64,000 nucleotides of DNA from Enterovibrio norvegicus FF-33 (GCF_000286835.2 NZ_AJYD02000013.1:468308-532307); one strand, 5' to 3'; positions 1-8,640 are shown, numbered from the stretch's first letter. The notes: generated from the letters alone by a model not told the origin. Made by a program: numbers and translations.

Positions 1-60
1 ATTACTTTTTTATATTGCGTTGCGTTCTTAATGTTATCCATCAAGCCACAAGGCGAATGA

Positions 61-145
61 TGGTGGTGGGAGAAGGATTCGAACCTTCGAAGGCGGAGCC
101 GTCAGATTTACAGTCTGATCCCTTTGGCCACTCGGGAATCCCACC
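61..145 (-). tRNA. tRNA-Tyr (GTA anticodon), distal copy
   Basis: This 85-nt tRNA reads from GGTGGGATTCCCGAGTGG to an encoded CCA end on the minus strand. The anticodon loop CTGTAAA carries GTA, and the T arm reads GGTTCGAATCC. The long variable arm is typical of bacterial tRNA-Tyr. The mature sequence appears identical to the copy at 217-301. Tyrosine tRNA is a substrate for queuosine modification, and queC lies about 6 kb away. Confidence 0.97.
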
Positions 146-216
146 ACGAGTTTTTCTTTTACATTTTCTATCTTGCGTTGCGTTCTAATGTTTCCATCAA
201 TCCACAAAGCGAATAA

Positions 217-301
217 TGGTGGTGGGAGAAGGATTCGAACCTTCGAAGGCGGAGCCGTCAGATTTACAGTCTGATCCCTTTGGCCACTCGGGAATCCCAC
301 C
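217..301 (-). tRNA. tRNA-Tyr (GTA anticodon), promoter-proximal copy
   Basis: This 85-nt class II tRNA has a GTA anticodon, an encoded CCA end (TGG at 217-219 on the plus strand) and the same sequence as the 61-145 copy. It is the first gene after the promoter at 317-344, so the copies are probably cut from one polycistronic precursor. Confidence 0.97.
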
Positions 302-316
302 ACAAGTGCGGGGCGC

Positions 317-344
317 ATATTATCAAACGAAGGGAAGCTGTAAA
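317..344 (-). promoter_or_regulatory. Promoter of the tRNA-Tyr array
   Basis: On the minus strand a -35 TTTACA (339-344) is followed after 16 nt by TAATAT (317-322). The discriminator is very GC-rich (GCGCCCCGC), the pattern found in stable-RNA promoters under stringent (ppGpp/DksA) control. Transcription would start close to the first tRNA. Stringent control is inferred from the discriminator. Confidence 0.7.
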
Positions 345-493
345 GCCTTTTTAACGAAAACAACGCGCGTTTGCTGGTTTTTTCGGCGTTGATACGCCGT
401 GTTGGAGCAATTTGGGAGATTTTGCGTGATTGGCGTAAACTTTTCTCGGATTTACATTTCTTTACCGCACGCAAGATAGGCATGGAGTAGACT

Positions 494-526
494 ATGGCGA
501 GTTGTTATTTACGGTTAATAAAATGA
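494..526 (+). CDS. Possible 10-codon leader ORF coupled to the efflux adaptor
   Basis: A GGAG at 484-487 sits 6 nt before an ATG at 494 that opens a 10-residue ORF (MASCYLRLIK). Its TGA (524-526) overlaps the ATG (523) of the efflux adaptor as ATGA. The adaptor's own start has no clear Shine-Dalgarno sequence. The arrangement would allow the adaptor to be translated by coupling to the leader. This is a reading of the sequence only, and a chance ORF of this size is possible. Confidence 0.35.
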   Translation: MASCYLRLIK

Positions 527-1602
527 AAAACAAACTCCTTTTCACTGCTGCCATTGTCCTTGGCGGCGTGAGCTACTTCGCTTGGCAAAGTAAAACAGAA
601 GCGGCAGATAGCCCCTCTGGGCATCCTGCTCGTGCGGCGATTGCCGTTGCGACCGCGCAGGTGGAAGAATATCCCGTTGCACGCAACCTATCGCTGATTG
701 GTAACCTCAAATCTGAAAACTCTGTGATCATCTCCCCTGAGGTTGGCGGTAAAATTGATGCGATTCACGTTCGCGCGGGTCAACAAGTCAAAGAAGGCAC
801 GCCACTACTGACATTAGAAACGGCCAAGGCACAAGCGTCAGTAGCCGAAGCGCAAGCCTTCCATAAAGACGAAATGCGCAAGTTGGGTGAGTTTGCCAAA
901 CTGCACAAGCGCGGCGCTTTAACCAAAACTGAACTCGATGCCCAACAGTCAAGTGTCGACATCGCTAGAGCGCGTCTGGATGCGGCACAAGCCGATCTGG
1001 ATGACCTTCACATCAAAGCGCCGTTCGCGGGCACTGTGGGCTTGGTGGATATCACCCGTGGCCAACTGGTATCTGCGGGCGAAGCGCTGCTGAACCTGGA
1101 TGATCTGGCCTTGATGCAATTAGACATCAACGTGCCTGAGCAATACCTGAGTGAACTGAGCAAAGACATTAACGTGACTGCTCGTACCAAAGCGTGGAAA
1201 GACAAAACCTTTGATGGGGAACTAACGGCTGTCGATTCACGCATAAACAACGACACGCTTAACCTGCGTGCACGTATCGACATTGATAACGGTGATCGTT
1301 TGCTGCGCCCAGGGATGATGATGGAAGCCACGCTGGGCTTTGCTCCGCAGGTGACCACCGTGATTCCGGTCCAAGCGATCGAATACTCTGGCACGAAGCG
1401 CTTTGTTTATCTGGTCGATGACCAAGGTATTGCGCATCGCACCGAAGTGAAATTGGGCGCGCGCGTTGAAAACAAAGTCACCGTCGAAAGCGGCCTTGAA
1501 CTTGGTGACCGCATCGTGGTGCAAGGTCTCGTGAGCATGCGTGATGGCACTAAAGTTAACGATCTGACCGCAGCCAAAGCCGCGAAAAACGAGGGCGAAT
1601 AA
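523..1602 (+). CDS. RND efflux periplasmic adaptor subunit (HlyD/AcrA family)
   Basis: This 359-residue membrane fusion protein would link an inner-membrane RND pump to an outer-membrane channel. It has an N-terminal membrane anchor (residues 4-20), a biotinyl-lipoyl-like region (VGGKIDAIHVRAGQQVKEG), an alpha-hairpin around residues 90-150, the second lipoyl half (IKAPFAGTVG) and beta-barrel domains ending near VQGLVSMRDG. I chose the ATG at 523 over the in-frame TTG at 502 because MKNKLLF begins the signal anchor. It ends one base before the pump gene, so the two form an operon. No outer-membrane factor gene is adjacent, so a shared TolC is likely. Substrates are unknown. Confidence 0.9.
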   Translation: MKNKLLFTAAIVLGGVSYFAWQSKTEAADSPSGHPARAAIAVATAQVEEYPVARNLSLIGNLKSENSVIISPEVGGKIDAIHVRAGQQVKEGTPLLTLETAKAQASVAEAQAFHKDEMRKLGEFAKLHKRGALTKTELDAQQSSVDIARARLDAAQADLDDLHIKAPFAGTVGLVDITRGQLVSAGEALLNLDDLALMQLDINVPEQYLSELSKDINVTARTKAWKDKTFDGELTAVDSRINNDTLNLRARIDIDNGDRLLRPGMMMEATLGFAPQVTTVIPVQAIEYSGTKRFVYLVDDQGIAHRTEVKLGARVENKVTVESGLELGDRIVVQGLVSMRDGTKVNDLTAAKAAKNEGE

Positions 1603-4600
1603 ATGTGGCTCTCGGATGTCTCTGTTAAGCGACCGGTTGTCGCGATTGTACTGAGCTTGCTGCTGTGTGTTTTCGGTATCGTTTCTTTTAGTAACCTTTC
1701 TGTACGCGAATACCCAGATATCGACAGCCCTGTGGTGTCGGTGATGACCCGTTATGCGGGGGCGTCAGCCAGCATCATGGAAAGTCAGATCACCCAAGTA
1801 TTGGAAGATGAGCTTTCTGGTATCAGTGGCATTGAGGAAATTACCTCTGTCAGCCGTAACGGCATGTCTCGTATCACGGTTGAATTTGATATCGACTGGG
1901 ATTTAACAGAAGGCGTGAGTGATGTGCGTGACGCCGTCGCGCGAGCACAACGTGGTCTCCCTGACGAAGCTGATGAACCGGTCGTGTCCAAATCCAACGG
2001 CTCGGGTGAAGCGTCAATCTACATCAACCTTGCTTCGCCTGAAATGGACAGAACACAGCTGACAGAATACGCGCAGCGCGTGCTGGAAGATAAATTCAGC
2101 CTGCTATCTGGTGTGAGTTCTGTTGAGCTATATGGTGCATTGTACAAAGTCATGTACGTGCGTCTCGACCCTGTTTTGATGGCGGGTCGCGGTGTCACCA
2201 CGGAAGACATTACCTCAACACTTCGTCGTGAAAACCTCGAAAGTCCAGGTGGTGAAATTCGTAACGACATCACCAAGATGACGGTACGTACCGAGCGTTT
2301 GTATCAAACACCAGAAGATTTTCAGTATCTGGTGGTCCGCACAGCAAAAGATGGCAGCCCGATTTATCTAAAAGATGTGGCTGACGTTTATATTGGCTCC
2401 CAAAACGAAAATGCCACGTACAAAAACAACGGCATCAACAACCTCAGCTTAGGGATCGTACCGCAATCTGATGCGAACCCGTTGGATGTCGCTGTCGGTG
2501 TACGAGCGCTGGTTGATGAGTTCCAGCAGTTCCTGCCCGCAGGCGCAAGCCTTTGGGTGGACTATGACTCCACCATCTTTATCGAGCGTTCCATTGATGA
2601 GGTTTACAGCACTCTGTTTGTCACAGGGGCACTGGTCGTGCTAGTGCTGTACATCTTCATTGGGCAGGTTCGCGCGACATTGATCCCTGCGATCACCGTG
2701 CCTGTGTCACTGATCTCTGCATTTATTGCCGCGTACTTCTTTGGTTTTTCTATCAACCTACTGACCTTGATGGCGCTTATTCTTTCCATTGGTCTGGTGG
2801 TTGATGACGCCATTGTGGTGGTTGAGAACATGTTCCACCATATCGAAAAAGGCGAAACGCCGTTGGTGGCAGCCTTCAACGGCACGCGAGAAGTGGGCTT
2901 TGCGGTCGTGGCGACAACGGCTGTACTGGTGATGGTGTTCCTGCCGATCTCCTTTATGGATGGCATGGTCGGAAAACTGTTTACCGAGTTCTCCGTACTG
3001 CTCGCGATGTCTGTGATTTTCTCCTCTATCGTGGCATTAACACTAACGCCAGTGCTGGGCAGTAAAATCCTCAAAGCCAACGTGAAGCGTGGCGCGTTCA
3101 ATCGCATGGTCGATAACTTCTTCGAGAAATTCGAAAATGGATATCGCAGCATGGTAACCGTTGCTGTTGCCGCGCGATTCGCTGCGCCGCTGGTGATAAT
3201 TGCCTGTATTGGTGGTAGCGCCTTTTTGATGAAAAACCTGCCAGCACAGCTCGTGCCGCAAGAAGATCGTGGCGTGCTGATGGCCTTTGTTAAAGGCGCA
3301 GAAGGCACAGCGTACAACCGTATGGTTGGCAACATGGAAGAAGTTGAGCGACGCCTAATGCCATTGGTGGAAGAAGGCCTGCTGACATCTATCAGTTTGC
3401 AAGCACCAGCATTTGGCGGCATGGCCGGCGATCAAACAGGCTTTGTGATCATGCAGTTGGAAGACTGGGACAACCGAGACGAAACCGCAGGCCAAGCCCT
3501 AGGCCGTGTTCGCCAAGCCTTAGCCGGTATTCCTGATATTTTCGTGCGCGCCTTTATGCCGGGTTTCCGTGGGGGTTCAAGCGAGCCTGTGCAATTGGTG
3601 CTTGGTGGTCCTGATTATCAAGAACTCAACAAGTGGGCACAATTGCTCGTGGACGAAGCCAATAACAGCCCAATGCTGCAAGGGGTGGATCTCGATTACG
3701 CAGAAACCACGCCAGAGCTTGTTGTGAAAATTGACCGTCAACGTGCGGCGGAGCTGGGTATCAGTGTCGATGAAGTGTCTAACACCATGGAAGTCATGTT
3801 GGGCGGACGCACCGAGACCACGTTTGTGGATCGTGGTGAAGAGTTCGATGTCTACCTTCGCGGAGACGAATCGCGCTTCAACAGCAAAGACGACATCAGC
3901 CAGATTTACATGCGCACCCGCAATGGCGATCTGGTGAGTTTGGATACGCTAGCAGAAGTGGAAGAAGTCGCGTCCGCGCAGACATTGCGTCACTTCAATA
4001 AGCAAAAAGCCATCACTCTGAAAGCCAACTTGGGTGACGGTTACACCTTAGGCGATGCACTTGATTTTCTGGATGCCAAAGCCATCGAATTGCTGCCAGC
4101 CGATATTTCTGTCAGTTATTCAGGTGAGTCCGCAGAGTTTAAAGACAACCAAAGCAGCATCTTAATTGTGTTTAGCTTGGCGTTGCTGGTGGCTTATTTG
4201 GTGCTTGCCGCTCAGTTTGAAAGCTTCGTGAATCCGCTGGTGGTCATGCTGACTGTTCCAATGGGGATTTTCGGTGGCTTTGCTGGTCTATGGCTGACCA
4301 ATCAAGGGCTCAATATCTACTCACAAATTGGCATGATCATGTTGATTGGTATGGTGACCAAAAACGGTATCTTGATCGTGGAGTTCGCCAACCAGCTTCG
4401 TGACCGTGGTGTGCTGTTTGAACAAGCGATTGTTGATGCGTCTGTGCGTCGTCTGCGCCCAATTATGATGACGGCATTCACCACGATCATTGGTGCGATT
4501 CCGTTGATTATTTCGACGGGCGCAGGCTATGAAAGCCGTGTTGCCGTGGGTACGGTGATTTTTGCGGGCATGACGTTCGCAACAGCGGTGACCTTGTTCG

Positions 4601-4731
4601 TTATTCCGGCTATGTATCGTCTGCTTTCAGTCAAAACCCATTCTCCGGGTTATGTTGAAGCGCAGTTGAATGCCGAGCTTGAAGCTGCCAAGCCGCATCG
4701 CGCGGCACATGGCGAATTCGACGCGCGCTAA
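1603..4731 (+). CDS. RND multidrug efflux pump, inner-membrane permease
   Basis: This 1042-residue protein has the usual length and internal duplication of HAE-1 RND transporters. The N-terminus (VSVKRPVVAIVLSLLLCVFG) is the first membrane helix. The paired aspartates of the proton relay are in GLVVDDAIVVVEN, and the second half repeats the pattern in MIGMVTKNGILIVEFAN. Two large periplasmic loops form the porter domain. It would use proton (or sodium) motive force to export drugs or bile-like compounds. The start follows the adaptor stop directly and a strong terminator lies 22 bp after the stop. The exact Vibrio paralogue (VexB/D/F/H/K/M type) cannot be assigned by eye. Confidence 0.93.
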   Translation: MWLSDVSVKRPVVAIVLSLLLCVFGIVSFSNLSVREYPDIDSPVVSVMTRYAGASASIMESQITQVLEDELSGISGIEEITSVSRNGMSRITVEFDIDWDLTEGVSDVRDAVARAQRGLPDEADEPVVSKSNGSGEASIYINLASPEMDRTQLTEYAQRVLEDKFSLLSGVSSVELYGALYKVMYVRLDPVLMAGRGVTTEDITSTLRRENLESPGGEIRNDITKMTVRTERLYQTPEDFQYLVVRTAKDGSPIYLKDVADVYIGSQNENATYKNNGINNLSLGIVPQSDANPLDVAVGVRALVDEFQQFLPAGASLWVDYDSTIFIERSIDEVYSTLFVTGALVVLVLYIFIGQVRATLIPAITVPVSLISAFIAAYFFGFSINLLTLMALILSIGLVVDDAIVVVENMFHHIEKGETPLVAAFNGTREVGFAVVATTAVLVMVFLPISFMDGMVGKLFTEFSVLLAMSVIFSSIVALTLTPVLGSKILKANVKRGAFNRMVDNFFEKFENGYRSMVTVAVAARFAAPLVIIACIGGSAFLMKNLPAQLVPQEDRGVLMAFVKGAEGTAYNRMVGNMEEVERRLMPLVEEGLLTSISLQAPAFGGMAGDQTGFVIMQLEDWDNRDETAGQALGRVRQALAGIPDIFVRAFMPGFRGGSSEPVQLVLGGPDYQELNKWAQLLVDEANNSPMLQGVDLDYAETTPELVVKIDRQRAAELGISVDEVSNTMEVMLGGRTETTFVDRGEEFDVYLRGDESRFNSKDDISQIYMRTRNGDLVSLDTLAEVEEVASAQTLRHFNKQKAITLKANLGDGYTLGDALDFLDAKAIELLPADISVSYSGESAEFKDNQSSILIVFSLALLVAYLVLAAQFESFVNPLVVMLTVPMGIFGGFAGLWLTNQGLNIYSQIGMIMLIGMVTKNGILIVEFANQLRDRGVLFEQAIVDASVRRLRPIMMTAFTTIIGAIPLIISTGAGYESRVAVGTVIFAGMTFATAVTLFVIPAMYRLLSVKTHSPGYVEAQLNAELEAAKPHRAAHGEFDAR

Positions 4732-4753
4732 TTGTCTGAGACCGCACAATAAA

Positions 4754-4787
4754 AATGCCAGCCTTGCTAAGAGGCTGGCATTTTTTT
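4754..4787 (+). terminator. Intrinsic terminator of the efflux operon
   Basis: A perfect 10-bp stem (AATGCCAGCC with GGCTGGCATT) and a 9-nt loop are followed by a T run, 22 bp after the RND stop codon. Confidence 0.92.
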
Positions 4788-4861
4788 ATTTGGTTTTCCG
4801 TGCTGAGCATTGGTAAGGTTGAACGATAACGAATTCAATAAGCATCAACGGGAAAAAAGTC

Positions 4862-5179
4862 ATGTCTGATAAATTGACGCAAGAACAACAAGATCAACTG
4901 GATGCCGCCACGTTCCGTCGCTTCCTATCGCATCTGGACAACAACAAAGATGTTCAGAATATCGACCTAATGATTCTGGCGGATTTTTGTCGTAACTGCC
5001 TGAGCAAGTGGTACAAAGCAGAAGCCGATAGCAAAGGCATTGACGTAAGTGACGACGAAGCCCGTGAGCGAGTTTACGGCATGTCTTACAGCGAGTGGAA
5101 AGCCAACCACCAACTGCCAGCTACGGATGAGCAAATGGTGGCATTTAAGAAACGTCAGGATGCAAAAGCCGACAAGTAA
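4862..5179 (+). CDS. DUF1244 family protein
   Basis: This 105-residue soluble protein matches the DUF1244 family, small alpha-helical proteins common in Vibrionaceae and other proteobacteria with no established function. Family-like segments are LMILADFCRNCLSKW and YGMSYSEWKANHQ. Two cysteines (FCRNC) lie in the central helix. It is a single-gene unit between the efflux terminator and its own bidirectional terminator. The assignment rests on recalled family sequence. Confidence 0.8.
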   Translation: MSDKLTQEQQDQLDAATFRRFLSHLDNNKDVQNIDLMILADFCRNCLSKWYKAEADSKGIDVSDDEARERVYGMSYSEWKANHQLPATDEQMVAFKKRQDAKADK

Positions 5180-5215
5180 GCTGATGTAAATGCTTACGCA
5201 GAGTGAAAGAAAAAG

Positions 5216-5242
5216 AAAAAAGCGCCAATTGGTGCTTTTTTT
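5216..5242. terminator. Bidirectional terminator between DUF1244 and msrA-like genes
   Basis: AAAAAGCGCC-AATT-GGTGCTTTTTTT forms a short hairpin with a T run on both strands. It ends DUF1244 transcription on the plus strand and the msrA-like gene on the minus strand, overlapping the latter's stop codon region. Confidence 0.75.
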
Positions 5243-5762
5243 ACGCCCGTTCTGCGCCATAAACGGTTTCGCGAAGGTATTGCACGGCAGACGGTTTAAC
5301 CAGCCTTGGGAATGTTATCGCCAGTGTTTTTAGTTTTGGCAGAATTTTCGAATCACAAAACGGTTTGTCAGGTTGACGCCAAAAGTAGTTTTGTACCGCA
5401 GAGGGGTTGGGATAAAACGCGACAAACGGCTTCGCTGATGTCATGACAGGCGCATCAAAATCAGATGCAGCGATAGCAATCGCGTTGGCCACAGCAGCAT
5501 GCTGTTGTTTGTCTATTGCATACATTGCGCTTGGGTATTTCTCTCTTGCACTGTGGTTTGAGGTGCAAGAGTGTGTAGAAAGGTGCACGCGGGCGATATC
5601 TTCTAAAGATACAGTTTTTTCATCGAAGGCAAAAAATGCCGCTTCCACGTATTTGCCTTGCTTCGATGCTACAAAGCCTTGCTCAACGTTGGAAACACCG
5701 CGTAATGAACTGAATACCGCTTCCATACACCAGTAACAGGTGCCACTTACTGCAAGATACAT
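5241..5762 (-). CDS. Divergent MsrA-like peptide methionine sulfoxide reductase
   Basis: This 173-residue protein resembles MsrA, which reduces methionine-S-sulfoxide. The N-terminal SGTCYWCMEAVF corresponds to the catalytic GCFWC-E motif, and FYPNPSAVQNYF near residue 120 matches the FYPAEDYHQ region. Other hallmarks are eroded: the VGYAGG glycine loop reads QGFVASKQG, and the ND-GTQYRS segment reads TSNHSAREKYPS. The start is the ATG at 5762, preceded by AGGAGG four bases upstream; the in-frame TTG further out lacks such a site. It may be a paralogue with altered activity rather than a canonical MsrA. Confidence 0.75.
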   Translation of the reverse strand: MYLAVSGTCYWCMEAVFSSLRGVSNVEQGFVASKQGKYVEAAFFAFDEKTVSLEDIARVHLSTHSCTSNHSAREKYPSAMYAIDKQQHAAVANAIAIAASDFDAPVMTSAKPFVAFYPNPSAVQNYFWRQPDKPFCDSKILPKLKTLAITFPRLVKPSAVQYLRETVYGAERA

Positions 5763-5829
5763 GCATCCTCCTTTGAATTTCGCTATCAATAGAAACCGGA
5801 GGGGGAGGAATAACTTTCATTAAATGATA

Positions 5830-5852
5830 AAAAAGGCAGACTGCGCTGCCTT
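5830..5852 (-). terminator. Intrinsic terminator of queC
   Basis: On the minus strand AAGGCAG and CTGCCTT form a stem with a 6-nt loop followed by TTTTT, about 40 bp after the queC stop. Confidence 0.8.
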
Positions 5853-5892
5853 GTTTTCTGGTTTGCCTGACTTTTAGAGCTTGAAAGCGAAG

Positions 5893-6576
5893 TTAGGCTT
5901 TTTCGTTTAACGATGCCATCACTGCATCTTTGTCATCAAGATAGCTATCTAGCCCTTTTTGGCGTAAATCACAGGCAGGACAATCGCCACAGCCTTTGCC
6001 AATCACGCCGTTGTAGCAAGTCAGGGTGTTATCGCGAACATACTCAAGTTTACTGAACTTGTCTGCCAGCGCCCAGGTTTCCGCTTTGTTTAGCCACATC
6101 AAAGGCGTTCGAATTTCCAGTTCACGATCCATTCCCAGCACCAATGACTTGTTCATTGCCTGAACAAAATCATTGCGACAATCTGGGTAGCCAGAGAAAT
6201 CGGTCTCACACACACCCGTGATCACGGTTTGTGCGCCCAACTGATACGCGTAAATCCCTGCCAGTGTCAGGAATAAAATATTACGACCCGGTACAAATGA
6301 GTTTGGTAGGCCGTTTTCTTGCAGTTCGTGTGAAACAGGAATGTTGTCACGGGTCAGCGAGCTTATCGCCAACTCATTCAGCAGACCGACATCCATTACC
6401 TTGTGTGATGTCGCGCCGAGCGTTTCAGCCACATCACGAGCCACTTCAATTTCTTGCTTGTGGCGTTGACCATAATCGAAGGTAATACAATGCACTTCGT
6501 CAAATTCAGACAGCGCCTGAATCAGGCAGGTTGTTGAATCCTGACCGCCACTAAAGACGACAACCGCTTTTTTCAT
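5893..6576 (-). CDS. queC: 7-cyano-7-deazaguanine synthase QueC
   Basis: QueC converts 7-carboxy-7-deazaguanine to preQ0 using ATP and ammonia, in queuosine biosynthesis for tRNAs with GUN anticodons (Tyr, His, Asn, Asp). The 227-residue length is typical. Residues 6-13 ([10 protein letters not shown]) form the PP-loop ATP-binding motif. The C-terminal [16 protein letters not shown] holds the four zinc-binding cysteines, and VPGRNILFL is conserved. It appears monocistronic with its own terminator. Its closeness to the tRNA-Tyr array joins an enzyme with one of its eventual targets, although no co-regulation is visible. Confidence 0.97.
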   Translation of the reverse strand: MKKAVVVFSGGQDSTTCLIQALSEFDEVHCITFDYGQRHKQEIEVARDVAETLGATSHKVMDVGLLNELAISSLTRDNIPVSHELQENGLPNSFVPGRNILFLTLAGIYAYQLGAQTVITGVCETDFSGYPDCRNDFVQAMNKSLVLGMDRELEIRTPLMWLNKAETWALADKFSKLEYVRDNTLTCYNGVIGKGCGDCPACDLRQKGLDSYLDDKDAVMASLNEKA

Positions 6577-6693
6577 GGGTAAACCTTTAACCGTTTGTAG
6601 ATAGTTTCTTAGGTGCGGAGTTTAGCGCAGAAGGGTGAGGAGCTCTATGCAAGAGCTGTATAAATCGATTTGACAAGTAGGATGTTTAGCGCG

Positions 6694-7287
6694 TTATCGA
6701 TTAGGTATTGCTTGGTTGAATATACCCTTGAGCGGAGCCAGATCTAAATGTACACCAGCAATATTTGCTTTAATCCACTGCTGTTGGTTAATCTCCGGCC
6801 AAGTGATGTCATACCCAATATCAAAAAGCATTTCTTCGAAAAAGAACCTTAGCGTTCGCCCATTTCCTTCTCTGAATGGATGCAAAAGATTAAGCTCACA
6901 AAAAAGATCTGCAACCGCGTCAATGAGTTGTTCACGGTGTGTGATTGTTTGTAAAGAAGGGATTTTGATAAAAAGTTTGTTTGCTTCTGGCACTATTCGA
7001 GTGAAGGTGCAAAACCTTGTATTTCCTTTGGAGATATCTACATCTCTTAGTTGACCTGCCCATTTGTACACATCTTGGAATAGGTGATAGTGAAGGTGGA
7101 TCAGGTGGGCGAGATCAAACCTTTCTATCGGTTTTTTTTTACTTTGATAGGTTCGATAGCGTTCAGCAGTGAATTCAGATTCAGCTTCTGCTAAGTCGTC
7201 AAAATCTCTGATGTTAAGTAGGTTTATCAGAACATCAGAATCTGCGTAGCAATATTTGTCTTGTGCTACGCCATATTTATCTCGCAT
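6694..7287 (-). CDS. Fic-domain adenylyltransferase toxin
   Basis: Fic enzymes transfer AMP from ATP to hydroxyl groups of target proteins such as DNA gyrase and topoisomerase IV. This 197-residue protein carries the full active-site motif HPFREGNGR at residues 136-144, with catalytic His136. The substrate-side segment FCTFTRIV (residues 92-99) matches the beta-hairpin flap of class I FicT toxins. No inhibitory helix (S/T-xxxE-G/N) is obvious in the protein, which fits inhibition by a separate antitoxin. Its ATG overlaps the last codons of the small upstream gene by 11 bp, so the two are translationally coupled. Confidence 0.9.
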   Translation of the reverse strand: MRDKYGVAQDKYCYADSDVLINLLNIRDFDDLAEAESEFTAERYRTYQSKKKPIERFDLAHLIHLHYHLFQDVYKWAGQLRDVDISKGNTRFCTFTRIVPEANKLFIKIPSLQTITHREQLIDAVADLFCELNLLHPFREGNGRTLRFFFEEMLFDIGYDITWPEINQQQWIKANIAGVHLDLAPLKGIFNQAIPNR

Positions 7288-7435
7288 ACGCTTGTTTCAA
7301 TTCTTCAATTGAACGATTCTTGTTAGTTTTATTAAGTGATAAGCCTTCATAAGCAAGGCTGGTTTTAAAGTTTTCAATTTTTGGTTTGAATTGCGTTTGA
7401 TTTTCAGATGGTGCTTTCGAACACGTTTTCGTCAT
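7277..7435 (-). CDS. Small YhfG-like antitoxin for the Fic toxin
   Basis: This is a 52-residue ORF starting MTKTCSKAPSENQ and ending NRSIEELKQAYAR. It has a strong GGGAGG site four bases before ATG 7435, and its stop codon lies inside the first codons of fic. Position, size and the C-terminal S-L-x-G...R-S-IEELK-AY-R pattern resemble the YhfG/FicA antitoxins (DUF2559) that hold Fic inactive. The family match is by eye; overlap and order are seen directly. It is shorter than usual annotation cut-offs, so it is easily missed. Confidence 0.75.
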   Translation of the reverse strand: MTKTCSKAPSENQTQFKPKIENFKTSLAYEGLSLNKTNKNRSIEELKQAYAR

Positions 7436-7566
7436 GTAGCCTCCCACTTTGCAATTAGGTCAATTATAAAGCAAAAAAGCACAGTCTGTCATCAATGTGG
7501 CTTTGATGCAGACTATGCACATATTGGGTTATCTAGTTAGCGCAATACAGGGAAACAATAAGCCTA

Positions 7567-8640
7567 TTACCCGCCAAACTTCTGCAAATACGCCAGCGTT
7601 GGCGCAACATCACCGATATTGGCTTCTACCCATGCTTCATCGAAATAGGTATCAAGATAGCGATCGCCGCTGTCGCACAACAGGGTGACGATTGAGCCTT
7701 TCTCGCCGCGCGCTTGCATCTCTTCAGCCAGTTTCAACGCGCCGAACAGGTTAGTGCCTGTGGATGCGCCTGCTTTGCGGCCCAAAATCCCTTCCAGCCA
7801 GTGAACGGTTGCCACACTGTCTGCGTCAGCAATGGTTTCCATGCGATCAATCACGCCGGGAATAAAGCTCGGCTCAACGCGCGGGCGGCCTATGCCTTCG
7901 ATTTTTCCACCGCGATCAAGCGTCAGGGAACAATCTCCGGTTTTGTAGAATTCGTGGAATACCGAGTTTTCAGGGTCAACCGCCAGCAGTTGGGTTTCAT
8001 GACAACGGTAGCGAATGAAACGACCAATGGTTGCCGATGTGCCGCCTGTGCCTGGGCTCATCACAATCCAGCTTGGCACGGGGTAACGTTCGAATTTCAT
8101 CTGACCGAAAATACTGTTAGCGATGTTGTTATTACTGCGCCAGTCGGTTGCGCGTTCGGCGTAGGTGAACTGATCCATGTAATGGCCGTTCAACTCTTTT
8201 GCCAAGCGACGAGATTCAGCATAAATCGCATCAGAACGATCAACGAAATGCGCTTCGCCGCCGTAGAATTGGATTTGCTCGATTTTCTTTTTCGCCGTGG
8301 TGCACGGCACAACCGCAATAAAGCGGAGGCCAAGCAAGCGGGCGAAGTAGGCTTCAGAAATGGCCGTGCTGCCAGATGACGACTCAATGACCGTGGTGCC
8401 TTCTTTAATCCAACCATTACACAAACCGTAGAGAAAAAGTGAGCGTGCAAGGCGGTGTTTCAGGCTACCTGTTGGATGGGTACTTTCATCTTTGAGGTAA
8501 ATATCAATATCGCTGAAATAGGGTAAATCCAGCTTAATCAAGTGGGTGTCCGCTGAACGTTGGAAATCCGCTTCTATTTTACGAATTGCCTCGCAAACCC
8601 AGTGAGACGAAGTGTTAGTGCTAACGGTGTCGGTCATCAT
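7567..8640 (-). CDS. PLP-dependent cysteine synthase-family protein, probable L-cysteine desulfhydrase
   Basis: This 357-residue fold-type II PLP enzyme has a PLP lysine in [10 protein letters not shown] (around residue 61), an [12 protein letters not shown] phosphate/substrate loop and a [13 protein letters not shown] glycine loop. It differs from CysK/CysM in its SSSGST motif and resembles Cds1-type cysteine desulfhydrases, which release sulfide, pyruvate and ammonia. It is transcribed away from decR, whose E. coli counterpart activates cysteine detoxification genes. That context supports a role in cysteine breakdown, but the substrate is inferred. ATG at 8640 is directly followed by a second ATG. 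Confidence 0.8.
   Translation of the reverse strand: MMTDTVSTNTSSHWVCEAIRKIEADFQRSADTHLIKLDLPYFSDIDIYLKDESTHPTGSLKHRLARSLFLYGLCNGWIKEGTTVIESSSGSTAISEAYFARLLGLRFIAVVPCTTAKKKIEQIQFYGGEAHFVDRSDAIYAESRRLAKELNGHYMDQFTYAERATDWRSNNNIANSIFGQMKFERYPVPSWIVMSPGTGGTSATIGRFIRYRCHETQLLAVDPENSVFHEFYKTGDCSLTLDRGGKIEGIGRPRVEPSFIPGVIDRMETIADADSVATVHWLEGILGRKAGASTGTNLFGALKLAEEMQARGEKGSIVTLLCDSGDRYLDTYFDEAWVEANIGDVAPTLAYLQKFGG

Larger units (their letters stand above)
1..301 (-). repeat. Tandem tRNA-Tyr repeat array, about 156-bp period
   Basis: Two tRNA-Tyr copies lie 156 bp apart. The spacer following each copy on the minus strand is also repeated: bases 11-60 and 169-216 share a segment containing TTGCGTTGCGTTCT and ATCCACAAAGCGAAT with a few substitutions. 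The tRNA and spacer therefore duplicated as one unit. Because bases 11-60 form the spacer downstream of the second gene, further copies may lie beyond the left edge. A single promoter upstream of base 301 probably drives the whole array. Confidence 0.85.

Noticed and set aside
34-483. 149-codon minus-strand ORF over the tRNA array
   Set aside because: It reads straight through two tRNA genes, and its internal peptide repeat is the tRNA repeat translated.
2604-3422. 272-codon minus-strand ORF inside the RND gene
   Set aside because: It is antisense to a well-conserved membrane protein; Ser/Thr-rich composition is the shadow of the coding strand.
7714-8379. 221-codon plus-strand ORF inside the desulfhydrase gene
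   Set aside because: Antisense shadow without ribosome site; the minus-strand protein has all family motifs.
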